Assembly (NCBI RefSeq): GCF_000337595.1
Contig: NZ_AOIL01000067.1
Coordinates: forward strand, 159,206-223,205
Direction: 5' to 3'
DNA length: 64,000 nt
Origin: Natrialba taiwanensis DSM 12281
GTDB lineage: Archaea; Halobacteriota; Halobacteria; Halobacteriales; Natrialbaceae
In this document: positions 8,867-16,914 of the stretch, piece after piece
Layout of the letters: each line of letters starts with the position of its first letter
Position numbering within the stretch: position 1 is the first letter of the stretch
Notes under the pieces: generated by a model
Told to the model about the DNA's origin: nothing
Databases searched by the model: none
What the model saw: the letters and a program-made list of their open reading frames with translations, nothing else
Translations under genes and position numbers: made by a program

Positions 8867-9160
8867 ATGGACGACACACCCCAGGAGATCACCTCCCTCG
8901 TCGGGCGCGAGGTCTACTCGAACAGCGGCGTCTTCGTCGGCGAGGTCGAAGACCTGCAACTGAACGTCGACGGCCAGACTGTCACTGGGCTTGCACTCGG
9001 CAGCCTGAACTCGGAGCTATTCGCCGAGGAGTCGACGACTGGACAGGGCGTGATCGTGCCCTACCGGTGGGTTCGGGCGGTCGGTGACGTAATTCTCATC
9101 AACGAAGTCGTCGAGCACGTTCGGGACCCGGACGAAGAGGAGTCGGAACTGGTGGCCTGA
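8867..9160 (+). CDS. PRC-barrel domain protein
   Basis: A 97-residue single PRC-barrel protein. The barrel is visible as LVGREVYSNSGVFVGEVEDL, then VTGLALG and GVIVPYRWVRAVGDVILI. Such barrels occur in RNA metabolism and photosynthetic reaction centre proteins; in haloarchaea the small stand-alone forms are of unknown function. Two ATGs are possible, 8855 and 8867. I chose 8867 because an AT-rich CAATTAAGAG at 8834-8843 then sits about 25-30 bases upstream, but four extra residues are equally possible. The gene converges on the DHH gene and ends exactly where a large palindrome begins. Confidence 0.8.
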   Translation: MDDTPQEITSLVGREVYSNSGVFVGEVEDLQLNVDGQTVTGLALGSLNSELFAEESTTGQGVIVPYRWVRAVGDVILINEVVEHVRDPDEEESELVA

Positions 9161-9240
9161 TACGGACTGCTGTCAGTCATTTTTGGAGCGACCGGGAGCC
9201 GTCCTGCGGTCGCTCCGGGAAACAGTGACAGCAATCCGTA
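9161..9240. terminator. 80-base nested inverted repeat between convergent genes
   Basis: The sequence after the PRC-barrel stop folds on itself at two levels. The outer arms are 15 bases, at 9161-9175 (TACGGACTGCTGTCA) and 9226-9240, and pair with one mismatch. The inner arms GGAGCGACCG (9185-9194) and CGGTCGCTCC (9207-9216) pair perfectly. TTTTT at 9180-9184 sits just inside the outer arm. It lies between two converging genes, so it could end transcription from both sides. The sharp ends and double arms would also fit a small mobile or extragenic palindromic element. Confidence 0.6.
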
Positions 9241-9252
9241 TGGGTCGGGTCG

Positions 9253-10701
9253 TTAGCTGCCGTTCGATCCTTCCGTTCCGTCGACGCCCATCGCATCGAA
9301 CAGCGTTCGCTTGACCGCTTCCTCGGTCAACTCGAGCAGCGTATCTCGCGTGTCCTCCGAAATTTCGATGCCGGTAAAGATGCCGAGCGGGATCTCCGCA
9401 CTGGCCTGGGTCGAGTGGCCGGCGGTCTCACCCATCTCGCCATAGGCGTCGTCTAACACCTTGCCGATGTTGATCCGGATGTCCTTCGAACGGCCCGCGA
9501 GGAAGATCGTCTCGTCGGCGATGCCGAAGACGGCCGTCGTGGTGACGCCCTCGAGATCCAGCAGGTGACTCGCTGCCTGCGTCAGTGCCTCACGGTCGCG
9601 GACGAGACCGGCGTTAGAGACGAGGTGACTCCCCTGGACATCGCGGTTGGTGATCGCCTCGGCGAGCACGTCCAGCGTCTCCGGGGACATCGACGGTGAT
9701 TCGACCTGTTCGAGGGTGTCGTGATTGGCAAACGGATAGAGATAGGCCGCAGCGGTGAGATCGGCGGGGGTTGTGTCGCGTTTGAAATCCAGCGTCTCCG
9801 CGCGGATGCCGTAGAGCAAGGCCGTTGCGACCTCCTCGGAGACGTTCATATCGAACTCCTGGATGTACTTCGTCATGATCGTCGAGGTCGAAGACATGTT
9901 CGGCCGGATGTCGACGAACTCGGGCTCGAACTCCTGTTCGGCCTCGCGGTGGTCGATCACGGCATCGACGGAGAGATCGAGTGCGGTCGAGGTTTCGCGG
10001 TCGACCAGCGCGACGGTGTCGTAGACCGAGTGGTCCTCGATTTCGTCCCACTGGACGAGGTCGATGCCGAGGAGATTGACGAACGCGCGGTTTTCCTGAT
10101 GGCCGACGTCGCCCAGGTAGATGATATCGGATTCGACGCCGAGATGACTGGCGATCGCCTGTAATGCCGCGGCGCTCGCGATGGAGTCCGGATCGGGGCT
10201 GTCCTGGGTGATGATTCCGAGCCGCGTGCCGGTTTCTTCGACGAGTTGGGCGAGTTTGCCCGCGTTGTACTCGAGTTCACCAGACTCGAGGGCGCGGAGT
10301 GCGGATTCGGCGATGACGGAGGAGGGATTGATGACGATGTCAGCGCCGAGGTCGGCGAGTTCGTCGCCGGAGACGGGATCGCTCGCGCGGGCGACGAGGA
10401 ACTGGTTGTCGTTGTTGGCGCGGATGTGTTCGACGGCCTGTTTGTTCGATTCGACGTTGGAAGCGAGGATGAGGACGACGTCGCGATCGGCGACGAGGTC
10501 GGCGGCTTCGGGTTCGCGGATGTCGGCGGTACGTGCGTCTAAGTCCTGATCACGGAGGGATTCGACGCGGCTTTCGTCGCGGTCGATGATCAGAACGTCC
10601 TTGCCCTGTTCGACAAGTTCTTCTGCGACGGCATACCCGACGCTCCCGCAGCCTAAGATAGCGTAGTCAGAGATCGATGAAATGGTTACCCCCGTACTCA
10701 T
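9253..10701 (-). CDS. TrkA-N (RCK) / DHH-DHHA1 phosphoesterase-like protein
   Basis: A 482-residue two-part protein. Residues about 10-130 form a nucleotide-binding TrkA-N domain (YAILGCGSVGYAVAEEL, then IIDRDESRVESL). The rest is a DHH-family phosphoesterase, with the metal motif SPDPDSIASAAALQAIASH near 165 and a DHHA1 half ending in RINIGKVLDDAYGEMGETAGHS. The motif usually reading DHH appears as VIDHREAE, with Arg in the third position. Such fusions are common in halophilic archaea and are suspected to act on cyclic dinucleotides or short nucleotides, with RCK sensing. I chose the ATG at 10701 because a palindrome covers the region immediately upstream; a start 9 codons earlier (10728) is possible. 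Confidence 0.8.
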   Translation of the reverse strand: MSTGVTISSISDYAILGCGSVGYAVAEELVEQGKDVLIIDRDESRVESLRDQDLDARTADIREPEAADLVADRDVVLILASNVESNKQAVEHIRANNDNQFLVARASDPVSGDELADLGADIVINPSSVIAESALRALESGELEYNAGKLAQLVEETGTRLGIITQDSPDPDSIASAAALQAIASHLGVESDIIYLGDVGHQENRAFVNLLGIDLVQWDEIEDHSVYDTVALVDRETSTALDLSVDAVIDHREAEQEFEPEFVDIRPNMSSTSTIMTKYIQEFDMNVSEEVATALLYGIRAETLDFKRDTTPADLTAAAYLYPFANHDTLEQVESPSMSPETLDVLAEAITNRDVQGSHLVSNAGLVRDREALTQAASHLLDLEGVTTTAVFGIADETIFLAGRSKDIRINIGKVLDDAYGEMGETAGHSTQASAEIPLGIFTGIEISEDTRDTLLELTEEAVKRTLFDAMGVDGTEGSNGS

Positions 10702-10711
10702 GTGAACGTGT

Positions 10712-10724
10712 GGTCGGACCGACC
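10712..10724 (-). promoter_or_regulatory. Palindrome at the start of the DHH gene
   Basis: GGTCGG-A-CCGACC is a perfect inverted repeat, extendable by two more pairs if one G-T pair is allowed. It lies 11 bases upstream of the chosen ATG on the minus strand, where a leaderless transcript would begin. This is a typical place for a repressor site. No binding protein can be named. Confidence 0.35.
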
Positions 10725-10971
10725 GCACTTAACCTTCCCGAAGAGCGTGACGTTATGATACAATGGATAGTTCTCAGATCGTGAGTTGGTGTTATCTATA
10801 GCATTTTAGTAGGTTTTGTGACTCTGGCGTATGCGCGTTTCTGGGTTGGTTTCTGGCACAGATTAGAGACGGTGGCGCTCGTGTGAGTGGAGACGTGACG
10901 ATGGGCACTACCGAGCGATACGGTGTGTGATGTGCGTGGGCCCCTCTGTCATAACGGTCCTCAAGGGAAAC
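10725..10971. other. Gene-free stretch before tRNA-Lys
   Basis: Between the DHH gene promoter and the tRNA promoter I see no coding potential on either strand. The G+C is lower than in neighbouring genes. AT-rich words such as GTTATCTATAGCATTTTAGTAGG near 10790 could be a minor promoter but have no matching gene. Confidence 0.4.
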
Positions 10972-10979
10972 GTATTTTA
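10972..10979 (+). promoter_or_regulatory. TATA box of tRNA-Lys
   Basis: GTATTTTA lies 27 bases before the first base of the tRNA, the expected archaeal distance. It is followed by a purine-rich stretch. Confidence 0.55.
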
Positions 10980-11005
10980 CCGGCCGAGAAAAAGTCGGGG
11001 GTGAA

Positions 11006-11079
11006 GGGCCGGTAGCTCAGTCCGGCAGAGCGTCTGACTCTTAATCAGACGGTCGCGTGTTCAAATCGCGCCCGGCCCG
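11006..11079 (+). tRNA. tRNA-Lys (anticodon CUU)
   Basis: A complete 74-base cloverleaf. The acceptor stem GGGCCGG (11006-11012) pairs with CCGGCCC (11072-11078), followed by discriminator G. The D arm is GCTCAGTCCGGCAGAGC. The anticodon stem TCTGA/TCAGA encloses loop CTCTTAA with anticodon CTT. The T arm has loop TTCAAAT, with one G-U pair in the stem. CCA is not encoded. There is no intron in the anticodon loop. Its 3' third is repeated 117 bases downstream. Confidence 0.95.
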
Positions 11080-11290
11080 CTTTTGCTCCGAGCAATCACA
11101 CGAGGAGCGAAGCGACTATCGTGATTTGAATCGCAGGGAGGTCGCGCGCAGCGGAGCGAGCACGTCCGACCGTGTGTTCAAATCGCGCCCGGCCCGCTTT
11201 TGTGACGACCAGTTTCGTGAGGAGTAACGTGGCCAGAGCGATTTGACGTAGACGAGTCGCAGCCGGTGAACAAGCGGAGCGAACGAACCA
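11057..11290 (+). repeat. Tandem duplication of the tRNA-Lys 3' end (att-like)
   Basis: A 29-base block covering the tRNA T arm, acceptor 3' strand and six further bases (11057-11085) recurs exactly at 11174-11202. The following 90 bases of each copy also share ordered words: GAGGAG, GATTTGA, TCGCAG and AGCGGAGCGA. The whole is therefore a diverged tandem duplication of about 117 bases. A lone 3' tRNA piece is the classic mark left by integrases that recombine into tRNA genes. No integrase lies beside it. The remaining sequence to 11427 holds no gene I can support. Confidence 0.7.
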
Positions 11291-11427
11291 CGTTGATAGT
11301 CCGGTGCACACTATTCCGCATCGCGCTCAACACACCACCAGCGACACGCAAGAATATAGCTCTGCTGTCGCCAATCACTTCGAGTTCAAAAAATCGAGTG
11401 AATTGTCAGTCGAGTTTCGAAGGCTGG

Positions 11428-12936
11428 TTACCGGTCGTCTCGAACGCCGGCGGGGAACTCGTTGCCCGATAACTGCACGGCATCGGAGTCGCTCGTGATG
11501 CGAAGCGAGTTGGCGTTCGCGATCGGTTGGGCGGCGGAGTTTTCGATCGTCACGTCGGCCGCGCCGTTGACGACGATCGGGGTGTCACGTGTTTCGAACT
11601 CGCTGTCGGAGATGGTGTAGTTCTCGCCGCGGAGTTCGATGCCGCGCCGTTTGGTGTCGCCGGGTTGGTCGATGTCGAGTCCGGTGAACTGGCAATTGTG
11701 GCGCTGACAGAAGATTGCGTGCCGAAGCGTGGTCCCGGGTGCATCACCGGTGACGCGGACGTTCGACAGGTCGACGCCGCCGCCGTCCTCGCCGAGGATG
11801 CGAACGGCATTTGCGCTCCCGGCCATGTCGACGGTGACGTTTTCGATGGTCGTCGGCCCGTTGCCGGAATCGAGTCGGATCCCGTTTGCGGGTTGTGCAC
11901 CGACGCTGATATCGGTGTTCGAAATGGTTGTTTCGTCGACGTCGCTCATGACTCTGATGGCGTCGCCGTTTGGTTCCGGGACGGCGATCGTCGCGTCTTC
12001 GATGGTAAATCGATCGCCGCCGTCGAGTCGAATCGCGTGTTGGCCCGCCGAGCCGTGCGGGTCGTCGTCGACGACGACCGTTGCGCCACTGACCGCGGCG
12101 GTCGAGCCGTTGAGCCGGATCGAGGCAGTCCCGCTGTTCCGGTAGTAGCCGCCACTGATGCCGACTCGTCCCGTCTGGTTCGAGGAGTACAATCCGTTAT
12201 CCGGGAAGCCGCCCAGAATACAGTTCTCAAACACGAGCGTCCCGCGGTGGTTCCCGTTGACGTGGATGCCGGTTGCGCCACGCCACATGTTGCCCTCGTT
12301 CGGCGTCTCGTCGACGTGGACGGCACCGTCAGGCGCCTGGAAACAGTTGACGATCCCCTCGCCATCGGGGTCGAGCACGTTGAACAGACCGGGACCCCAG
12401 GTTCCGCTATCGTGGACGCCGTCTATCCTCACGTTCCGAACGATAAGGCCATCCTCGACCTCCGCGTTGATGACGCGAATACCCGTCTCCGATGCGGTCT
12501 GGTCGACGTCGAACCCTTCGAACCGAAGATCGTTGCCGGGTACCTCGTGCGTACCCAGTCGGAACAGCCGGTATTGTGGACCGTCGAACTCGTGATAGTT
12601 TGCCGGAACGAGTGTCGCGTCCTCCCCCACGAAGCCGACGTTTTCGAAGCCGGTGAACCGGAGCTGTTCGTCCATGTAGTATCGCCCTTCGGGGAACTCG
12701 AGGAGCGTATCGTCTCCAACGTGCTCTCGAAGGACGGGCGTGATTGATTCGTTTCCGTCGGGGTCTGCACCGGCTTCGACGACGTCGATGACGGTGTCGT
12801 ACTGACTCCGTACATCGTCGTCGGCCGCTGCTACCGAGCCGACGCTGGCAAGCGAGGCCACCGACCCGGCCGCAACGAGACTGCCTTTCAGATACGATCG
12901 TCGACTGAACTGCTGACTGCGTCCGTCGTTTGAAGT
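11428..12936 (-). CDS. Tat-exported right-handed beta-helix protein
   Basis: A secreted protein of about 502 residues. The signal has SRRSYLKG followed by a hydrophobic stretch (GSLVAAGSVASLASVGSVAAA), so it should leave the cell folded by the twin-arginine route. There is no lipobox. From about residue 90 on, it shows repeated short strands with Asn/Gly turns (ISNTDISVG, IENVTVDMAG, LSNVRVTG), the pattern of pectate-lyase-like beta-helix proteins. These often bind or cleave acidic polysaccharides. I chose the GTG at 12936 with GGGAGG just upstream; a GTG at 12999 would add 21 residues. A related design occurs at 50873-52201. The enzymatic activity is unknown. Confidence 0.75.
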   Translation of the reverse strand, partial: TSNDGRSQQFSRRSYLKGSLVAAGSVASLASVGSVAAADDDVRSQYDTVIDVVEAGADPDGNESITPVLREHVGDDTLLEFPEGRYYMDEQLRFTGFENVGFVGEDATLVPANYHEFDGPQYRLFRLGTHEVPGNDLRFEGFDVDQTASETGIRVINAEVEDGLIVRNVRIDGVHDSGTWGPGLFNVLDPDGEGIVNCFQAPDGAVHVDETPNEGNMWRGATGIHVNGNHRGTLVFENCILGGFPDNGLYSSNQTGRVGISGGYYRNSGTASIRLNGSTAAVSGATVVVDDDPHGSAGQHAIRLDGGDRFTIEDATIAVPEPNGDAIRVMSDVDETTISNTDISVGAQPANGIRLDSGNGPTTIENVTVDMAGSANAVRILGEDGGGVDLSNVRVTGDAPGTTLRHAIFCQRHNCQFTGLDIDQPGDTKRRGIELRGENYTISDSEFETRDTPIVVNGAADVTIENSAAQPIANANSLRITSDSDAVQLSGNEFPAGVRDDR

Positions 12937-13304
12937 CACGTCCTCCCTTCCGGAGGTTGGGGTATTACGTATATTCTGCGTAAATTTTCTATTAATCACC
13001 CGAGTATTCGAACGACGATTGACCGTTCGTCAACAGCGACGATGGCTTGCGATTTTGCGGGTCGCTCGCGTTCGGTTTCGCCGTTCAAAACAACGTGACT
13101 GTCTCCGCTGCTGTGGTGAGCGAAACAGTTGTGTTTCCAGAACGGTTTTGGCGCGCTGCAGGCCATCGTTTTTCACGCTGATTTCGGCGTAACTGACTCT
13201 AATGCAGTTTTATATACCACTAACGGTGACTGTCAAGATTGTCATTGCTAATATCTTTGGATGAGGGGTTATTGCGCTCCTTATCCTACGATTGAACCGA
13301 ATCC
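12937..13304. other. Divergent intergenic region with two TATA-like boxes
   Basis: This region separates the beta-helix gene (minus) from the Bat-like regulator (plus) and has lower G+C. On the minus strand AATATACG about 34 bases before the GTG at 12936 is a plausible promoter. On the plus strand TTTTATATACC at 13208-13218 is a strong TATA-like box but lies about 90 bases before the next ATG; a weaker CTTATCC at 13280-13286 is closer. The regulator may therefore have a leadered and a leaderless transcript. I see no gene here. Confidence 0.4.
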
Positions 13305-13973
13305 ATGACATCGATCGCAGACATCGAGTTCACGGCTGACGGGACCGGATTGGGCGACCTCTTCGAGGCCGTTCCCTCACTGACCTGCGAGATGGAGAGT
13401 GTGATCGCCTCGCAAGGGCACGGGCTCTGGCTCTCGGGCCCCTCCCAGGAGATGGTCGACGACGCATTGGCGGCCTCGTCCGCGATCGATGAGTACTCGC
13501 TGATCAACAGCGACGACGACCGCTGGCTGTACGACATCGAGTTCACACCGGAAACGGTCAACGTTTTCGAGCTGGTTATCGAGGAGGGCGGGACCGTACT
13601 GAGCGCCTCCGCATCGAACGGCACCTGGCTGTTGAGCGTTCGCGTTCTCGAACGGGATCACGTGAGTTCGCTCTATGATCGGCTCACCGAAGACGACATC
13701 TCGCCGACGATCGTTCGCCTGTTCGATCTGGAGTCCGAGAGCAACTCCCAGTGTGGGCTGACTGCTCGACAGTACGAGACGCTAGTAGCTGCGATCGATC
13801 ACGGTTACTTCGAGATTCCGCGGGAGGTATCGATGCAAGAATTGTCGGAAGAACTCGATATCTCTCACCAGGCGCTGTCCGAGCGATTGCGTCGGGCCTA
13901 TCGAGCGCTCGTCACGTCGGAACTCAACGTCACCGAGGATGCACCGATCACCGAACCGATGCCCTCCGACTGA
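13305..13973 (+). CDS. Bat-type HTH_10 transcriptional regulator
   Basis: A 222-residue regulator of the bacterio-opsin activator family. The N-terminal two thirds form the Bat-associated sensory domain of this family, including LYDIEFTPETVNVFELVIEEGG. The last 70 residues are the HTH_10 domain: LTARQYETLVAAIDHGYFEIPR (about 151-172), followed by a helix-turn-helix ending in DISHQALSERLRRAYRALV. There is no PAS or GAF sensor, so the input may be a direct ligand or protein. Haloarchaea have dozens of paralogues, mostly with unknown targets. The divergent beta-helix gene is a candidate target by position only. Confidence 0.85.
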   Translation: MTSIADIEFTADGTGLGDLFEAVPSLTCEMESVIASQGHGLWLSGPSQEMVDDALAASSAIDEYSLINSDDDRWLYDIEFTPETVNVFELVIEEGGTVLSASASNGTWLLSVRVLERDHVSSLYDRLTEDDISPTIVRLFDLESESNSQCGLTARQYETLVAAIDHGYFEIPREVSMQELSEELDISHQALSERLRRAYRALVTSELNVTEDAPITEPMPSD

Positions 13974-14055
13974 CGGACTGACGATGCAGGTGGAACCGTC
14001 GTCGAGGAGCGGGCTGGAACATCACCATTAATAGTTGTCCGTCTGTCTATCCGGT

Positions 14056-14823
14056 ATGGATATCGACAGCGATGGCGGCGTCCTGACAATCACTTTTGAT
14101 CGGCCCGAGATCCGCAATGCGATATCTCGCGAGACAGCAACGACGCTGGCGGAGACGATCGCCGACGCCACTCCCGACGACTACCACGCGATCGTTATCA
14201 CCGGCGAAGGCGATGCCTTCAGCGCCGGCGGCGATATCGAGGCGATGGCGACGGAGCCCGACCCGCCGCGTGAGGCCTACGAAGATCTCACGAACTCGTT
14301 CGGCCGCGTCGTCGAAGCCATGCTCGAGTGTCCAGTTCCGATCGTCGCGAAAGTGTCCGGCGACGCGGTCGGTGCTGGCCTCGCGGTCGTCGCTCTCTCG
14401 GATATCGCCTACGCCGCCGCGGAGGCGACCTTCTCCTGTGCGTTCGTCCGCGTCGGCCTCATTCCGGATACCGGCGGCACCTTCATGCTCCCGCACCTGA
14501 TCGGCCTGCGCGCCGCGAAAAAACTCGCGTTCACCGGCGAGTTCATCGACGCCGAGCGCGCTGCAGACCTCGACCTGATCAACGAAGCGGTTCCTGCGAG
14601 TGAACTCGACGGGCGAGTGGCCGAAACCGTCGAGCGACTCGGCCGACGACCGACGGATGTGATCGGCATAACGAAACAGGCGCTACACGAGAATCTGGGC
14701 CGTCAGTGGTCCGAGGCGTTAGATTATGAGAATCTGCTCCAGGGACACGCTCGTGCGACCGATTCCCACGAAGAAGGTGTTGCTGCGTTCCTCGAGGGTC
14801 GTGATCCGGAGTTCAACGAGTAG
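14056..14823 (+). CDS. Enoyl-CoA hydratase/isomerase family protein
   Basis: A 255-residue crotonase-fold protein, usual length for the family. Key segments are GEGDAFSAGGDIEAM (about 52-66), which forms the first oxyanion-hole strand, and VSGDAVGAGLAVVALSDIAYAA (about 103-124), with the second glycine-rich part. The residue aligned with one catalytic glutamate (usually in a GxxPE context) falls in VGLIPDTGGTFMLPHLIG, where Asp replaces Glu. The alternative CoA reaction (hydratase, isomerase or hydrolase) cannot be assigned. I chose the ATG at 14056; seven extra codons are open upstream. It stands alone between a regulator and an acidic PRC-like protein. Confidence 0.85.
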   Translation: MDIDSDGGVLTITFDRPEIRNAISRETATTLAETIADATPDDYHAIVITGEGDAFSAGGDIEAMATEPDPPREAYEDLTNSFGRVVEAMLECPVPIVAKVSGDAVGAGLAVVALSDIAYAAAEATFSCAFVRVGLIPDTGGTFMLPHLIGLRAAKKLAFTGEFIDAERAADLDLINEAVPASELDGRVAETVERLGRRPTDVIGITKQALHENLGRQWSEALDYENLLQGHARATDSHEEGVAAFLEGRDPEFNE

Positions 14824-14958
14824 GCTCTAGATTACGATCGATAGAGAGACACTATTCTCACGGTTTCTACTGTCCAGGGGGACTATTGATATGGTATGGG
14901 CACGCAAGCCAGCGCAAGCAGCACCGTCTTGGTCGTGTTTGACAGACATTTGAGTGCA

Positions 14959-15486
14959 ATGTCTCCACAATTTACGGACGACGACGTCGGCAAGAGCGTC
15001 ATTAACGCCGAAGGCGACGAGGTCGGTATCATCGCCGACGTCGACCACGGCACCGCGCACGTCGAACCGGATCCCGGGATCACGGATACCATCAAGGCAA
15101 AACTCGGGTGGGGTGGAACGGACGATGCGTATCCGCTGCAGGAGAGTTCAGTCGCGGATGTCACAGCGGACGAAGTCCACTTGCAGAGTGATCTGTCCGG
15201 AACAGGGGCTGGTATGAGTAGTGACACAGCCGCTGGGGCCGGCACCGGTGCCGGCTCGAGTCGAACGCGCGATACCGGGATGGATACGGACACCGGGAGG
15301 GGTACCGATACGGAAGGACGGACGGAGACGACGCGCGAGGATCGCGAAGACGATAGTGGACTGATGGACGACGATGACGAACTGATCGGCGATAGTGACG
15401 ACGATAGCGGCTTAATGGACGATGACGACGATGATAGCGGGCTGATGAACGATGACGATGACGACCGTCGTAACGACACGGGATAA
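14959..15486 (+). CDS. PRC-barrel-like protein with acidic repeat tail
   Basis: A 175-residue protein. Residues 1-75 look like a PRC-barrel-type beta domain (FTDDDVGKSVINAEGDEVGIIADVD and a second half ending in VTADEVHL). The rest is a disordered tail: a Gly/Ala/Thr section, then an acidic part with three copies of a DDSGLMDDDDD-like unit (about residues 131-168) spaced by short acidic runs. The repeats are nearly identical at DNA level, which suggests recent expansion. I chose the ATG at 14959; upstream codons to 14896 are open but do not look coding. The function is unknown; DNA-, RNA- or surface-associated roles are all possible. Confidence 0.7.
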   Translation: MSPQFTDDDVGKSVINAEGDEVGIIADVDHGTAHVEPDPGITDTIKAKLGWGGTDDAYPLQESSVADVTADEVHLQSDLSGTGAGMSSDTAAGAGTGAGSSRTRDTGMDTDTGRGTDTEGRTETTREDREDDSGLMDDDDELIGDSDDDSGLMDDDDDDSGLMNDDDDDRRNDTG

Positions 15487-15564
15487 CCCATCGTCCTCAC
15501 CCAGCCAGTGAATCAGTTCTCCAGCCAGCAACGATTTCTCACCCGACGCGACACCAGTTGCCGA

Positions 15565-16395
15565 TCACTTCGGCTCGCCGTGTGACACGCCGTCGCGTTC
15601 GTCCGCTCGCCGCCGCCGCAGTGCTGCCCGTGCGTTCGAAGCCTCGTATCCAAAGAGGACGCTCTCGCCGTAGTGTTCTGCCACTTCGAGTGCGCGGATC
15701 AGGTTCTCGACCTCGACGTTGACCGCGTACAACTCGATACTGAACGGCGTCTCGAGTTCACTTTCGAACCCCTTCGCGATCGTCTCGAGCCAGTAGGTCG
15801 TCTCGTAGGCCATATCGTACAGCGGCACGACGAACTCGTCGACGTAGTCTTCGAGGGCCGCGAGGTCGAGGCCGGCCCGCTCGTAGAGGTGGCCCGGATA
15901 CGGGTCAGGGTAGAGCGTCAGATAGACCCGTCCCGGAATTCGATCGGCGGCGTCCGCGACGAACTCGGTGATGACGCTCGCACGCCACTCGTTTCGCTCC
16001 TCGTACTCGCTCTCTGCAAACGCCTGCTCACAGACGCCACAGCGACAGTATTCGGGACGAGGAAACCCAACGTCGTCGAGTCTCACGTCCTCGTTCGCCT
16101 CGACGCAATCGTCGATGATTTCGAACAGCCCCTCGCGATAGTCCTCGCGCGAGGGACAGATGTAAGCCCAGTCGAAGTACCGGCGATCCCTGGTTGCGGG
16201 ACGGCCCATGTCGTCGACCGGAACGAGCGACGGATCGGCGTCTGCGGCCGCGTTGTCGCCAAAACAGGAGACCATGTTCACCCCGTCCGCGATCGGCTCT
16301 GCGGACCGGCCGGTCACGTCCTTGACCTCGTAGAAGCCGCGGTCGAACTCCGGCCACTGGACCTCTTCAGCGTTGCGGGTGACGACGCCGTACAT
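15565..16395 (-). CDS. Putative TIM-barrel protein of the haloarchaeal glycosidase-like kind
   Basis: A 276-residue cytoplasmic protein with no signal. It has features of a TIM-barrel carbohydrate-active fold: RYFDWAYICPSREDYREGLFE (about 72-92), RLDDVGFPRPEY with an acidic residue at a strand end, VYLTLYPDPYPGHLYE, and VVPLYDMAYETTYWLE. A CRCGVCEQAF motif with three Cys (about 115-121) is unusual and could bind a metal. Similar segments appear in putative glycosidase-like proteins with CxC inserts. I do not recognise a characterised enzyme, so the substrate is open. The gene stands alone, converging with no obvious partner. Confidence 0.55.
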   Translation of the reverse strand: MYGVVTRNAEEVQWPEFDRGFYEVKDVTGRSAEPIADGVNMVSCFGDNAAADADPSLVPVDDMGRPATRDRRYFDWAYICPSREDYREGLFEIIDDCVEANEDVRLDDVGFPRPEYCRCGVCEQAFAESEYEERNEWRASVITEFVADAADRIPGRVYLTLYPDPYPGHLYERAGLDLAALEDYVDEFVVPLYDMAYETTYWLETIAKGFESELETPFSIELYAVNVEVENLIRALEVAEHYGESVLFGYEASNARAALRRRRADERDGVSHGEPK

Positions 16396-16430
16396 AGCTC
16401 ACGGTACGACGCCGTCCCCGTAAGCCGTTC

Positions 16431-16545
16431 GGATCGGGGTGATCGTATTCGTATTCGTAGTCGTATCCACACCCGGACGCCTCCGTGTACTCATCCTCAG
16501 CGTCGTAGTCGTACGAGTATGACTATGAGTATGAGTACGCGAACC
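16431..16545. repeat. Low-complexity TCGTAN-type repeat region
   Basis: Repeats of six-base units close to CGTATT and CGTAGT fill 16448-16470. A second block (TCGTAGTCGTACGAGTATGAC and onward, 16501-16540) contains the same kind of unit in both orientations, so the two blocks can partly pair. No gene is supported in 16396-16657. It is probably a microsatellite-like spacer. Confidence 0.45.
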
Positions 16546-16657
16546 GACCCGATAACTCGCGAGCGGGTCAACTGTGAACTCGTGTGCGTTCTGTGCGGGT
16601 GTCAGAACGATGTCTCGGGTCGGTTCGGTCGTTTCTGAGACGGTGCAGGGTTCGTTC

Positions 16658-16777
16658 TTACTCGGCTGGCTCGTATTCGATTTCCTCGGTGTCGATCTCC
16701 GACGAGCTGGTGAAGACGACCTTCCAGAGGACGGCGATAACGACCAGGGCAAGCAGGACTTTAACCGTACGTGACAT
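16658..16777 (-). CDS. 39-residue single-span membrane protein
   Basis: A short gene below usual length cut-offs. It encodes MSRTVKVLLALVVIAVLWKV, continues with VFTSSSEIDTEEIEYEPAE, and stops at TAA (16658-16660). One hydrophobic helix (residues about 6-20) is followed by an acidic tail, with a positive N-terminus (SRTVK), predicting an inside N-terminus. The coding signal is supported by a TATA-like GCTAAATAGGT about 23-34 bases upstream, a GGTGGA stretch just before the ATG, and third-position C/G bias. Function is unknown. It lies just downstream of pyrI on the same strand but has its own promoter. Confidence 0.65.
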   Translation of the reverse strand: MSRTVKVLLALVVIAVLWKVVFTSSSEIDTEEIEYEPAE

Positions 16778-16799
16778 ATCCACCTAGAGTTTCGGTCGG

Positions 16800-16811
16800 C
16801 ACCTATTTAGC
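16800..16811 (-). promoter_or_regulatory. TATA box of the 39-residue protein gene
   Basis: On the minus strand this reads GCTAAATAGGTG, 23-34 bases before the ATG at 16777, a normal archaeal promoter position. Confidence 0.4.
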
Positions 16812-16914
16812 TATTCTGGATAGTCCTCTCGATTCGAAAATCCACACGTTCGACACCGGCGTGGGGTGTCGATAGCGCCGCCGATTGACGGGACTGGTGG
16901 GCCAGCCGTTCCGG

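Noticed and set aside
11096..11311. A 71-codon minus frame across the tRNA duplicate
   Set aside because: It reads through the repeated tRNA sequence and is a by-product of it.
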